Origin: Zoroaster sp. YZ-2022
Taxonomy: Eukaryota; Echinodermata; Asteroidea; Forcipulatida; Zoroasteridae
Direction of reading: 5' to 3'
DNA: 64,000 nt
Assembly (NCBI GenBank): GCA_029582265.1
Contig: CM055828.1
Coordinates: forward strand, 2,277,402 to 2,341,401
Below the pieces are notes generated by a model, which saw only the letters and a program-made list of their open reading frames with translations, was not told the DNA's origin and searched no databases. Each line of letters starts with the position of its first letter. Positions within the stretch are counted from its first letter, which is position 1. The position numbers were made by a program, and so were the translations under genes. Below are positions 12,181 through 24,190 of the stretch, one piece after another.

Positions 12181-12588
12181 CTTTTTTCTACAATTTTGTA
12201 TTAATTTAGAAATGGATTCAGTTTGTATCTCTGATTTCATGAAGTGAAATTATGATTTAAAAATACAAATTTGGGATATCTGAAATATAACTTAATATCA
12301 TTTTAACCTAACACTGAAAAATATGAAAGCGTAGATTTATTCAGTAGTACTGTATTCATAAAAACATATGTAGCATTTAAAGTATTTTAAAACTGAATTC
12401 AAAGAAATAAATTTGCTGAAACTGCGAATAAACTGTTACGGCGCGTGCAAGGCCTAGGCCTATGTATCGATGTATAATTTAAAATGGCCGTACATTCCGG
12501 CCGATAGATTCTTTGTACAGTTAGGTAAACACGATCATACCACGTCAAACCCTTCTGTTTATCTGATGAGTTAGATCAAGTTGCCTAA

Positions 12589-12690
12589 CCTGCAAAAACT
12601 GAGGTGTTAAAATTACACCCATGGTGTTAAAATTATACCTATGGTGTAAATTTATTCGTCCATGGTGTTAATAGAATAAAAAACCACTGG
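12589..12690 (+). repeat. CACTGCAAAAA-like repeat with GTGTTAAAATTA sub-repeats
   Basis: Begins cctgcaaaaactgaggtgtt and continues with three spaced copies of atggtgt(t)aaa. It resembles the termini at 60661 and 61427 and the family C MITE at 6851. The right end is not clear, so it is recorded as a fragment. Confidence 0.45.
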
Positions 12691-13036
12691 TGCTGTTTTA
12701 TATGGTCAGATTGGCAAAGGATGGTTACGAGATCATTTTATCCATAACACCCTGAATTCCACTGAAATGAAGCATTCCCTGTGATCTCAGCTGAAGGACA
12801 AAGCTAAGATTTAACTCAGCAATGATGACCAAAATTATACTGTCTTAAGATCTAGTGCACTTAATAGTACTCTATGCTGTATGTAGCAGAGGACTCCCAT
12901 AGATAGATAGATGCTGTAGCTATTACCACCTGTAACTAATACGGATGACACATACGGTATTTGACGCAAGGCTGAGAAGTACAGACAGGGGACGTTGGAA
13001 GGTATAGACAAAGTAGGGGGCCAGGGGTGTTCACCA

Positions 13037-13600
13037 ATCACATTCAAACTGATGATTATTGTTTACAAATTGTTAAATGGCAAAGCTCCTTCGTATATCC
13101 GGGATATGCTATCAATCAACAAACCATCTTGCACCCTTCGTTCATGTAACAAATATCTAGAACTACAAGAGCCTAAATCACATCGCACATGGGGGGATAG
13201 ATCAATCTCTGTTGCAGCACCTCGCTTATGACCAACTACCTATTTATATCAAAACTTTACAAACGATCCAGACTTTCAAACATCTCTAAATACACATCTC
13301 ATGAAATAAGCTTTTATGTATACGTTGAACGATACCAGCAATGAGGTTTTACTGGTGGCTCTGGAGGCAGTTCAAGGTTGTCTCCAGGGTATATCTGATG
13401 TGGAAGCCTACTGCTTTTGATCTTTTTCCCCCTATATTTCTGATTGTTTTATTTTGCCTGTAATTATTTTCATATATCTTTTACGGTTATTTATTTAGTG
13501 GGTTTGTTAATTCTATATGGCAGCCGCTTTGTAATTAACACCTTGTGCGCGTTTTTGGTGGATACGTGCGCTTTATAAATTCCTATCATTATTGTTATAT
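13037..13600 (+). pseudogene. 3' end of a CR1/Jockey-type LINE, reverse-transcriptase C-terminus and 3' tail, decayed
   Basis: The frame from about 13037 encodes KLMIIVYKLLNGKAPSYI and ends GDRSISVAAPRL. This is the C-terminal signature of reverse transcriptases from CR1/L2/Jockey-like LINEs, which normally continue with a WNSLP-like motif. Here a 2-base deletion near 13230 breaks the frame at exactly that point. The continuation lies in another frame to about 13310 and carries two in-frame stops. The rest is 3' untranslated sequence ending in a cattattgttat-type tail near 13600, with a ccttgtgcgcgtttttggtg phrase. The catalytic YxDD region and the endonuclease are absent, so it is 5'-truncated and dead. 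Confidence 0.85.
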
Positions 13601-15394
13601 GGGTTTCAGAAAACAGATGTTGAAAATGCCGTGTCAAATAGCTTTTGTATTATACACTGCGGCTTTATTTTATTTATTGAGGTTTAACCGAGTCAGAATA
13701 AAGTCCATCTTTGACAATGACCACGCTCGCAACTGCCGCTAGGGGCGCTAAATCCCAATAAACGTCCCGTTGGGTCCTAGGTAAAAACATCATCCTTTGC
13801 ATATCCCTATATTTCTACCTCTTGATCATACGTCTCCTTTGCTCTTCTAAAAAAAATTTTTTCGCGCGTAATTAGAATATCCTGATACCATTATATCTTG
13901 GTCTCGTGGAATTCCAGATTCGAGCTTCGGACTCACTGTCAAGACACTTCATGAGTTACGGCACCGTTGATGTTGCGTGGTGAATGTCACTGACTGTATA
14001 TGTATAATGCGTCGTGACAACCGACAAAATGCAGATTTAGGGACAGTGCAGATTTGAAATTTTACTTCGGCGCGGCTGGGTGCCGTCAGCCATCATGGAA
14101 TTTATTTTAATCACGAGTCCGTGTGTCAATCGACACAAAACAACGAGTACGGTGGCTTATCGAATCCCTAGTTAATAATCCATGAGGGGTTGCATGTATT
14201 GTATATTATTTTCTGTCCTGTTGAGGATTTAACAAATGAATGTCGCTTAAAAAATTATGTCCAGTGAAGAAAATACACAATATTATAGTAACATATCGCA
14301 GAGGATGGAGAAACTTGACAAGCTAGCCGGTGCGATTAATTATCATACGGTTCGCTTTGACACTTCATGATCCAAACCATGGTTGCTTGTCAGAGTAAAA
14401 AATATTGCTAGGAAAAACAAGTTGTAAATCATGACCTCTTAAAAACATGAGGCCTAATGTCAGGACACCGGATAGCTTTGAGATATAGTTTTGATTAAAG
14501 ATATGAGGTGATACACAAATATTTTCTCCTTTCTTGCAGACTGCGCTCCTGGCGCTCGCGTAGTCATGAAATGACACGTGATGCAAGATGATAAGTGTCA
14601 TGGTGGGCGTGTCTACGACCGTGACCCCGAGAACTATGACGTCATAGGGTCTTATAACCAGCGGAAATTAAACTTATCAAAATTCACGTTGTGTCAGAGT
14701 TTTACCATGTTGTGTTTGGGGCTGAATTACTCGGAAATATTGAAAATGGTGGATGAACGAGAATTGAATTAAGAGATCATTTTTGTATGGAAAGTTGGAT
14801 TGGGATAATGTTTTATTTTTAACCCTTCAAAATTTGAACTTTCACGCACGGCATATTATACTCATAATTTATTGTTTCCAAAAGGTTGAGATAAAAAGGA
14901 ACAAACAATCATTATATGATAAGACTTGAGGGGGCGGAAGGAACTGGGGATAAAGTGGGTTAAATAATAACTTAAACGATGATGAAGTACAGATTTACCG
15001 AAAATATTTTTTTTCTTTTTGGTTTCTTTTTTTTTCTTCAGAGGATAACATTAGAGTTTCAACTGACCTAATATACTTGTTGGTTTCATTGTGATGTGAA
15101 TCGCAGATTTGAAAATATAATAAATTTGATACATCCTTGGCCAAATCGTAAGGTTCTGATTTGACTGACATTTGGGCACAATTCTGAGTATCCATTGTGC
15201 GTCCACATTTTGATACTTTAGCGGCTTTAATAGGATAACTGTTGAGGCGCTGTCTCCAGTGCATTCCCATTTCTTCGAAGGAAATGAAAAGTACACAAGC
15301 TGATGGTACTTCGTGCATGCGAGTTTTTGATTGGTTGACATCCTAAAATGTATCGGGTCATGCGCCCTCAAGCGTTTTAAAAATGAAAGCCATA
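13601..15394. other. Gene-free stretch
   Basis: No supported gene. The minus frames 14995-15407 overlap one another and lack domains. A near-relative of the CTCF-like core (gccgctaggggcgct) occurs at 13735-13748. Confidence 0.45.
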
Positions 15395-15878
15395 TGGGTG
15401 CACCCAACTAAATAAACTTCCATAGTAAACAGTGTTAAACACAAAATATTCAAAAATCGTTAAAAAATACTTAAAAGTCCCACAGTTTTTAAAACCAAAA
15501 GAAAAAATATTGATCGATATATAACCTTTTATTTTCTTCTCTATTTACTGTCTAAAGTCCAGGTTTCCAGGAAGTTATCCTCATCCCAATGAAAACCACC
15601 CTCTACAGTAGTGAAAACGTCCACACTGAAAAACAGCCATTTTGGAAAAAGGCCTTACGCTTGAAATCAAATTAGGACCACTTTTTCAGGGTCTAGTGTG
15701 TCCAAAATACTCAAAGTTGAAAGCCAAGGACCCCCAGGTTATGATATTGGGCCATTTTTACACAATCCATCAAATGTATGGGCCTCAAATCTTTGTTTTT
15801 CAGAAAAATTTGAGGACATACACTTTATGATAAACAGCTTGGCGCATGAATTCCTCACTATTTAGTGGGGTGCACCCA
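15395..15878. mobile_element. TA-flanked MITE, 484 bp
   Basis: Terminal repeats of 20 bp (TGGGTGCACCCAACTAAATA on the left; inverted right end TGGGTGCACCCCACTAAATA) differ at one base. TA flanks the element at 15393-15394 and 15879-15880. The inner sequence has no transposase. A 62-codon frame (15642-15830) lies inside and is not a gene. A mariner-like or other TA-targeting transposase would have mobilised it. Confidence 0.8.
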
Positions 15879-15996
15879 TATAGGCCTACGGCATTAGGCC
15901 AGTTAGACTGATCCCCTGTCTATATCCTATCAAGGATATAGATAGGCTCCAGGCGTACCGCTCAAAGGATTTCATTGGATACGTTAACGCGTTGTG

Positions 15997-16144
15997 CTGA
16001 AGATCTGACATCACGCATCGAGGCTCGCTCGCTAGCTACCAACCAAGGTCAAAGTTCAGCATCGGGAAAAATATGGCGGCTGCACGGCCAGGATCTAGCG
16101 TAATTCACGCGCCTCCAGTTCAAAGCGTGACGTCAGATCTTCAG
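15997..16144. mobile_element. 148-bp inverted-repeat element
   Basis: Ends CTGAAGATCTGACATCACGC (15997-16016) and, inverted, CTGAAGATCTGACGTCACGC (16125-16144): 20-bp arms with one mismatch. The interior is CpG-rich and includes atggcggctgcacgg, where the 84-codon frame from 16073 begins. No target duplication was recognised, so the superfamily is unknown. Confidence 0.7.
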
Positions 16145-17309
16145 GCTATAGGCCAGTACACTGTAAAGAGTAATTTAATGTTACGCTATCTGGTTTTATT
16201 GCGAATATTAAAAGTTTGTCAACGTTTTATCTGTTGTGATATTATACAAGTTTTTGAATGTTTTACCCTACGATTAATACACATAATTTGGTTAATAGTT
16301 GGCAGTTTTCCCATGATGTTTGCCTGAGTGCCCCCGAAGTGTAAACTTATAATACGGGGATTTCAAAGGCAAATTGTTCTTGACGATGATTGTGTTAATA
16401 TTATTATATTAATATTATAATAATGATAAATAATACAAATAAAATAAACATACATTCTTATACAATAGCCTTTGTTCCTGAGCCTTTTTCTACCCAATCA
16501 TTTTTTCGATTATCAAAATCTACAAAGACATTCTAGAAAATGGGACAAAGACGTCGGCCAAGGGTTGAAAGGTCAGAGAAGATGAAGTGTACTTTTCATC
16601 AGTCATCAATGAAAATGTTAATTAACACGCAGTCACGTATATAAACCATTTATTATGTCTCGCTATGGGACATGAACTTCTCTTAGTACATCTATATCTG
16701 TTTGAGTATTCCGAATGATGATAATTACTCATAATATTTGTCTCTAAATGACACGAAATGAAATTCAGTCCAAACACTGTTTGGTATCAAAGTTTGCCGA
16801 CAGGTCCGACGAATCACACAAGGTGTTTAGTAGGTGTTATACGAGGCGAGGGGTAGTTTACGGCAGTCGTTGAGCGAGCAGCGCGAACTCTGGCGAAAGT
16901 GCGTGGGAGATAAAATGACTTTGATTAGCTGAACTTTAAACATTAGAAGCGAGGTAAGGTCTTCAAATGGGGAAAATGGGTGAATGTTTCACTTTTTATG
17001 ATGCTATGGCTAACAGACGGCTGACAGATGGGGCGGGTTTTATTGATTTCTTTATGTTCACAAATAAACTATCCTGAGCTATGAGGAGAATCTCCAGCAT
17101 CAACATTTATCGAATGCTTACACATTCTAGGGATTCGATTCTCGATGTTTAATTGTGTCAGTAAGGAACGAATAGATCTGCCTATGCAATCTGTGGTTTG
17201 ATATTTGTATGATTTATGCATATGCATGGTGATCGAACTCATTGACCTGATAAGTTGACTGGTTGGTGAATCATGATATCCCCTATACACTATTGGTAAT
17301 CTCAACACA
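16145..17309. other. Gene-free stretch
   Basis: No supported gene. It includes an A+T palindrome-like run (aatattattatattaatatt) near 16397. Confidence 0.45.
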
Positions 17310-17520
17310 CACCTTTACTTAATTGGTGTAAAGTATACTGATCATATATTGAAATATTTCCGTCTCATGTTCTATAGGTATAAAATTAAAGACTGAGATA
17401 ATTTCCAAAATTAATTTCTGCCATCCGCAGGCAGAAATTCCACGTTGAAATGAGTACGAATGAATGCATTTTCACAATATATTTTCCCGTTAACGACAAA
17501 CAAATTATCAAAAGTGTATA
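17310..17520 (-). repeat. Family D repeat, reversed copy
   Basis: Reverse family D order: taattggtgtaaagtatactga, atatttccgtctcatg, attccacgttgaaat, tgaatgcattttcacaatat, cccgttaacgacaaacaa. A 9-bp-stem hairpin (aatttctgc/gcagaaatt) sits at 17421-17447. A TTAA MITE begins about 10 bp after its end. Confidence 0.7.
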
Positions 17521-17529
17521 CTTGCTTAA

Positions 17530-17710
17530 AGGGACAATATCGTCATGATCAACAGGGCATGGAATCGGAGTGCTAGTTTTAGATTAACTCGGTGACTTAA
17601 AAATATAACCCCACATGATGCTATCGTTGCTAGTGTGTTCATCTTAAACTATAAATGACACCGATTCCATGCCCTGTTGAAAGTCTGTTCTGATCGGCGA
17701 TATTGTCCCT
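17530..17710 (-). mobile_element. TTAA-flanked MITE (family T), copy 2, best preserved
   Basis: A 181-bp element between TTAA at 17526-17529 and 17711-17714. Both ends are clean: AGGGACAATATCGTCATGAT on the left, and GATATTGTCCCT on the right. Both arms keep the AACAGGGCATGGAATCG subterminal block, but only one arm has the extra AGACTTTC-type insert. It is in the opposite orientation to copy 1. No coding capacity. Confidence 0.85.
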
Positions 17711-17935
17711 TTAAATAAGTATTGACGTCATCCACACGTGAAATATGAAGGCACATGGTACATGGTGATGTCGGGACTTTTTCACTGTAATATATTTTCA
17801 ATCAGTGGGAAATATGAAATGTTTTTTTTATTATAACTCACTTCATAAAACCACAACTCCTGCTTGAATAGAATTGAAATCTACCCGACTGTGGGTGATA
17901 AAGTTCACTGGTTCTAGTAAACTCGCCATTCAACG

Positions 17936-17950
17936 CCAAAAGAGGGCGCT
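17936..17950 (+). promoter_or_regulatory. AGAGGGCGCT-containing CTCF-like site
   Basis: CCAAAAGAGGGCGCT matches 13 of 15 positions of the vertebrate CTCF consensus CCASYAGRKGGCRSY. Flanks are unlike those of the other three decamers. Binding is not shown by sequence alone. Confidence 0.4.
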
Positions 17951-19849
17951 CTCATAGCAACCAGGATAATCACTTTCTCCTCTGTCATCCATAATTATGT
18001 GCGTACACACACTATGCTGACATAGCCGTAGCTGTACGTACACAAGGAGACAATTTTACGCGTCTTTTTCGATGGCGCCCCGATTCTCTTGGCATTCACA
18101 AACAGCGGGGATCACCTATCAACACCCTCAAATGATAAGCCGCGTTCGCTGAAAACTCATGTCGTGCTTCATGTACATCGCATGCAGACTGCTATTAATA
18201 CTGCACAATATATACTTATTGGTCACAAATATGGTGCAAATTATGACAGTATAGTGACTTGATGACGAAACATTCAACGAAACATAATATAGGATGCCTG
18301 GCGTGGCACCATAAAAACCTGATACACTAGTATAAGGTCTATGCTAAAATGTCATAATAACATGATTACATGGTACTACCACAAACCTGCTCTATTAACA
18401 ATACCAATTTATACTCTTGCTTTCAGTGACACATTTTAATGTAGGCTCTTTAATGGCATTGGTATACACTATAACAGTTGCAATTCACTCTGATTGCTCT
18501 TTTGAATTCTTCAGAGGAAACTTTGAAGATTGATACGAGAAAAAGGCCAGACGCCACCAAAATCACACCGAGTATAGAACTACTAACAACGGCAACGCGG
18601 GGCCCTTGTTCGGGCCTAGACGCCCAGTGGTTTGTCCCATGCTTATCACCATCAAAAACCCGTTTCCTTGTGTTTCCCGTGATGAGAGGGACACTGATTT
18701 CTAGTACGTGCGCGTGTACACCATTTTACAATTTTAATTATATTTCGCCGCTTCAGATGTAACAACAAGATGATCGTCTCTGGTTGGGGTCTGGACCCCT
18801 GACTCTATAAAGCTACGAATGAACTGGCTTGGATGTGATACAGACTGGACCTTCCATTTTGCATTGGAACCTCGACATTACAGATATGGAAATAATAGCG
18901 CTCGGTGCTCGATAGGGTTTAGGCTTAAAATAGCTTGGTTGTTTTCGATTTCCCTTAGTTATAATAATTTTGGTGCGAAGTAAAGCACAGAGTTAGCACC
19001 CTGAAATACACCGAAGGTACATCAAAATACAGACTAATAGTGATACCAGAAATGATAACAATAGCAGTTATACGGGAAGTATCTTCATACTGACAATAAT
19101 GATGTTGAGTATTAAGTCTGTCAGCTGCATTCATAAAAAGTATTCACTATCTGGATTCCTCCAAACGAACATGAGCCAAAAAAAACAAAGAACTTCATTA
19201 AGTCATTGGGTGTCGTTTCTGACTGATGTGAAATCCTTTAATGTTGCATTTCCGTCTAGAACAGGTTGTTTCGTTTAGGGAGGACTTGCCAAGTAAGCCA
19301 TAATCCGAGGGATGGTGTTGCTACTTTGCAGACTGATGATGTCTTTATCATCATTCTCAGCTGCGAAACCATTTTGTAGTGATTCATATTATTCTACAAA
19401 GTTTACCGAGACACGCATGCGTCACCCAGTTGCATACATTTTATAATTTGTCTATTTGTGGCAATAATGCCGACCTTTTTTGTTTTTGGACACACCACAT
19501 TGGTAAATATGCATCGAAAATTGTCAAGGTACTAAGGCCTACTCCATCGCACTTTCTATGGGAGTCTTGACCGCAACCGACCCCAGGTCTCTGACCCCGA
19601 CAACAGTACACAGCCAAATTGATTACCGTTGGGGTTTGGACAACTTGTAATTTCATAATATTAACGTTATTGACCGGCAGAGTCTACTGGCTGGTTAATT
19701 GTCGGTCTCGTGTTATGATCTTCATGTACCGGTACACTAGATTGTTAATTACCTTGCAACGCCTTAGTCTGGCCCATAGCTTTATCGGCGAAAATTCATT
19801 TACAGCTTGCGGTCTGGAACTGGTTATAGGAGACAGTTAAAGGGACTGT
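17951..19849. other. Gene-free stretch
   Basis: No supported gene. The 94-codon frame 18478-18762 lacks domains. Confidence 0.45.
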
Positions 19850-20155
19850 ACAACATCAGTAATGTTGTCAAAACTTATCCTAGGAGTATACTTACCCTCT
19901 TTGAATCGAAATATTTTATTAAACAAAGTTTATGTGAAAGTCTCAGCTGATTACGATGTGTCCTTAAACAAGACAACAGTGTAAGGCATTCAGATTTTAG
20001 TGTGATTTCTAATGTAGAATTGAGGAAAGACAACTCTTTCCTAAATTCGAACTGAAAATTATTATTTCACATTTCTTAAAAGTGATGGCACCTCAGACAA
20101 CCTTATTTCTACGGAAGATAGATACCAACAACTTCACATCAAGTTAGTGGTATCT
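19850..20155 (+). repeat. Family D repeat, forward, nearly full length
   Basis: Clear blocks in order: tttgaatcgaaatatttta, gtgaaagtctcagctga, tgtccttaaacaaga, gcattcagattttagtgtga, atttctaatgtagaattga, catttcttaaaagtgatggc, acctcagacaac, caacttcacatcaagttag. This is one of the clearest copies. Confidence 0.75.
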
Positions 20156-22106
20156 CAATTCGGCCATTTGGCTTGCAAATCGTTTAAAATGTGGAGCTTT
20201 TCTATTTGAAAATATTGGTTTGTTTCGAATGTTTGTATGGCAAAACATTTTCAATTTTTTTAAAACATTTTCTAAATTCCCCTTTAATCTTCAATTAATG
20301 AATTAATAGTAAATTGAATTAGTGTGGTATCGTATAAATAATTAGTATTATATAATATAATTGTCAACCACGCGTTATTAACTTAACTTTCAGTATTAAC
20401 AAAGGAGACAATAACATAATTTTGAATACTAATATTATATTTTGCTTTTATACAATTCATTCAAGAGAGGTTCAGTCAGTGACACACCCGCTGTCACGCC
20501 CATGAAAGGCCTGATGGAGATTGCCACATACAATGTTATTGCGCCTTTAAGCAGCGTGCGTTCACCCCAGAAACAGCCCTGAAACTACCTCTTTCGCTGA
20601 CTACGTGAAATATTTGCCACTCCGATATATGATGACAATAACTCTTTGGCCATATGTGTCCTTCACAGGTAGACTTAACCGGTCATTCGCCCGAAACGTA
20701 CGAATACCAATGAAGGGCATGCAAGTTGGGCAAATTCAAAATGAAGTTTTATTTACATGGGCGTGTGTCCTTGAGTTTATAATCAACCATGCACAAGATC
20801 AGTCTTATCATTAGATTTTACCTCATCTTGACTCCACACATATCCTTATTCAGACCCGCAGCCATGCAGACAATTTTCAACCTCACTGCGGTTTTTATCC
20901 CAATATGAAAACTTACACTGCAATTCAAGAGATTCAATTTAAATATTAATATTTCTGCCTTGTGTTTTACATATTTGTTTTGAGATGTAAATGAACTTCC
21001 TCTCAAATGACGATCAGAGCATACTGATCGAAACGTCCAATTGTCAACCACCCGAGTTCCGAAACCATTGCTATTTGCAATTCATTAGAGAATTAACATG
21101 GTGCTACGGCAAACCTTTTTTATGAACTTGTTATATTCAAACAAAACAAAACCTTAAACAAAGGGTGAAGGTCAAACCAAACAATCAACAATATTTTAGC
21201 ATAAATGAAACATATCAATACGTAGACGATAATAATGTGTGTCTCTTATGGGCCTCCGTAACGACAACGTTATGTCCATGTCCGTTGAACTGTTCATTAA
21301 TTACCAACGCAGACGATTTATTTTGGTGGCGGGATTAAGGCGACGGGAAAGGGAATTTGGTTCAATTTTCAATGTCTGGACACCAGGGGTTTCCTTTATA
21401 AATTGAATTAGGCAAGGGGGAGGTGACCAGGCCAATCGATCCCGTTACAATTTGGTTCGCAGTTCGTGAAAGGAAATGTGTTGCCAAACCAAAATGTTAC
21501 ATTAGTTAATTGGGGATAAGGCATCGACCTGTATGTAGTGGGTTCGATCGGTTGGCCGGTTAGCCGGTTGGCCGGTCAGACAGTGCTTGATTAGAGGTTT
21601 GTCGTGGCGTTGCGTTTTGTCCTGTTTAATTAAACCTCGGTGGATATGGGTCCAGCCAATGACCTGTAAATCAATCATGGCAAAATAGACACTCGCGGAC
21701 ATTTGTTTTTTTGCCTAAGCCGAAACAGCAACAACGAAATTGACCGCGCTCGAGGTAAATTACCCAACAAGTTTCGCCTGACTGTCTCCAAGCTTTGGTG
21801 CCAGATCGTGATGGTCAGGTCAGAAATGATTGCGAACAAAATCTGGTGATTTAAGCAGTCTGAAACTGAGCATGACTTTTTCCGAATGTTTACAAAAATG
21901 TTGAGTTTAGACCTCAAATGAAGACATTTTTATATTACTTTTGGTGTTTAATTTTTAGGGGAAAGTAGGTCTTGAAAAAAGAGAACATTTTGTAAACTCA
22001 AATGACGAAACAAATGGGTGTCTGTGCGACCCTACGGTGGACTTCGTATCTCGTAACGATAGTTTTTTTTCTAGTTTAAGAAAAATCATTAAATTAACTA
22101 GAAAAA
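20156..22106. other. Gene-free stretch
   Basis: No supported gene. Contains the second hairpin-GAAACG motif and a ccggttggccggttagccgg run at about 21550-21575. Confidence 0.45.
21008..21045 (+). repeat. Hairpin followed by GAAACG
   Basis: The phrase gacgatcagagcatactgatcgaaacgtcc has a GATCAG/CTGATC stem around a 6-base loop, then GAAACGTC. It is nearly identical, over about 30 bases, to 62679-62709. Confidence 0.55.
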
Positions 22107-22440
22107 AGGTTCATCACAAAAGCTGATCACGTTTTTAAGAAAATGACGAACAACTGTTACTTGTTTTTATGTTTTGTGTTTTTACAAAAGTTGCCAGAAG
22201 GCAATGTTTTATAAATTCGACATAAGAATTCCTTGTTTTCTTGAAGATGAAATCATTATTGATACATGTACTTACTTTATACGAAGTAGTTTTTCCACAA
22301 TATTTCGTGTTAATTTGATCATCTGTTTGTTACCAATGTTATCCCTTCCCTTGAGGAAAAAACAGCAGGCAGTTGACAATAGTTCTATCTATCAAAATAA
22401 CGTACTTTATGGTAAAGAACACTGCCCTCTAATGACAGTG
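22107..22440 (+). repeat. Diverged repeat pair member 1 (with 36270-36600)
   Basis: Colinear with 36270-36600. Shared landmarks in order are ttcatcacaa, ttttatgtttt, aaattcgacata / aaattcgatata, gatacatgtactta / gatacgtgtaccaa, and ttaccaatgtt / ttaccaatatt. It carries an 89-codon frame from 22174. The aligned frame of the partner shares KFDI and IIDTC, but both proteins look repeat-derived, not like a known family. Confidence 0.5.
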
Positions 22441-23922
22441 TGATGTTGAATTGTTAATAAACTTTCCCACTGTTCTTATCAGTAATCTATGCGGTCTATT
22501 TGAGCTTAACCATTTTATACATTAGCTTCTATTCCATTTTGATTAAGATATGACTACGACAGACTCGCCCCATTATAGCCAACACGCCCCCTGGCCATTT
22601 AACTGCTTCATACATTTCGGGGTAGGGTATATATTATGACATATTATTATACAAGGGTTCCAGAGCTAATTTTGGCTGACGTAGCGATGGGGCATTCAAA
22701 AACAGAACATTCTTGACACTAATGCCAATGTTAATCGATCGACAGTGTGTGTGTATAAATAAACACTTTCCCACCTTAGCTTGTGATCCCCCTCCCTCCC
22801 CCCCCCCCCCAATACAATCAGACAAAAACACAAGTCATGAATCATCGTTCCAATTTGTTCCTAACTGACACACTTATAGAGGCAGTGAAGTCATCTATTG
22901 AGACAAGATACCGACTGGGCGTTTCCAGGGGCTGAACTTTCCAAGTAGCATCCTGAGGAAATTGGGTGGCGGGAACGAAACAATGCATGCCAGCGTGTCG
23001 GCAGACGACATCTTTGACAGCTTGCCAGATTGTTTTGACATTTGTGCGGTAAAACGATAGTGACAGAAAATGTGGATCCACAGCCAGGTGCCAAATAATT
23101 ATGTAAGGGGACTTATTTAAATAGTGTTTATATTCGATGATAAATGATGTGAATTGGCTTACTTTAAATTATTTTATTTATTAAAAATCACAATGAATGA
23201 GATTCCTTAATATAAAATATTAGGAACGATATAAACATAATGTTGAAACTACTTATTTTGATCAAACCAACCGGTTTATGGCTTTAAAATAAGCTGTCTT
23301 AAATTAAAAAATAATTCAATAATAACCATGGTAAAATTGGTTTGGCACGACGGAGATGAAAATGTACCAAACATGAATGTTGTTATAATTATTAGGGATT
23401 CTTAATGATATTTGAATGTGTGTTTCTTGTCTTGGAAGAAGTTTGAGTGACGGTATTCTTATTCACCAAATACCGTTCGACAGTAGAGGGCGCTTTGTTT
23501 GAAAACTGTCACAAGCGGACATAATTGAGCCTTTGGGTGATCACTTACACATAATAGTGAAAGTAAAAATAAGGGGTCTATACTAAAAGTATATGCTTTA
23601 ATATTTTCCACCGCTCACAATACCAGTAGGCCTTTGTTCTATTGCGGCCATTTTGTCAGTTTCCCTGAAGACAAGACTCACAGCGCTGATTTTTAATGTA
23701 TTAAAAGGGGGATAGTCTCATTTTGGGCTCGTGTATTTGTATGAAAGAAACGCAAGATGGTGGCAACGTAATACAAGTACATAATTACATTGGAAATTGG
23801 GAGAACAACATATCCAAAGGCGTCAAATAGCAAAATAAATATTGTTAAAAATAGCTTGGACGGACTGGTTGAATATAATTGTCAACTTTAGATAATTTTG
23901 TTGAACCACTATTGGTATAGTC
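22441..23922. other. Gene-free stretch
   Basis: No supported gene. A C13 run lies at 22798-22810 and the best CTCF-like site is at 23480-23494. Confidence 0.45.
23480..23494 (+). promoter_or_regulatory. Best CTCF-like site (CAGTAGAGGGCGCT)
   Basis: ACAGTAGAGGGCGCT matches 14 of 15 positions of CCASYAGRKGGCRSY; only the first base differs. CTCF and much of its motif are conserved across bilaterians, so this is a reasonable candidate insulator or architectural site. Occupancy is inferred only. Confidence 0.5.
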
Positions 23923-24190
23923 ATGTCTCAATCTATTTCAACAAGCACTTCTTCACCCAGTGACTTTGCACGACGCTCCAACCCGACTTTGACCCAATTT
24001 CTGCCGAGATCATTGAGCGTGCATCCCGCCTGGCGTGCCGTCGAGTCAACGGCCGGAGCCTCAAGTTCACGGTGAAACATCTTAGAGACAGTCAGCCATG
24101 CAGTGAAGTGACGTGTAAGTCACCAGCCCCTAACGAATTCATTTCCCACTCCCGGGGAAGTTGATGCAGGCAGCCTCCTGATTTTGTTGC
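23923..24190. other. CpG-richer block with a 50-codon Ser-rich frame
   Basis: An ATG frame (23923-24075) encodes 50 residues rich in Ser and Thr (begins MSQSISTSTSSPSDF), followed 34 bases after its stop codon by a GTGTAAGT that could be a splice donor. No family is recognised. Conserved non-coding DNA is at least as likely as a small exon. Confidence 0.25.

Noticed and set aside
15005..15042. Pyrimidine tract ending in cttcag, like a splice acceptor
   Set aside because: The sequence after it has early stops in plus-strand frames, and no donor or partner exon is evident.
16073..16327. 84-codon frame starting atggcggctgcacgg
   Set aside because: Its start lies inside an inverted-repeat element and the rest is A+T-rich sequence without a domain.
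23923..24075. 50-codon Ser/Thr-rich ATG frame with a possible splice donor downstream
   Set aside because: Too short and without a known family; noted within the CpG-rich block but not called a gene.
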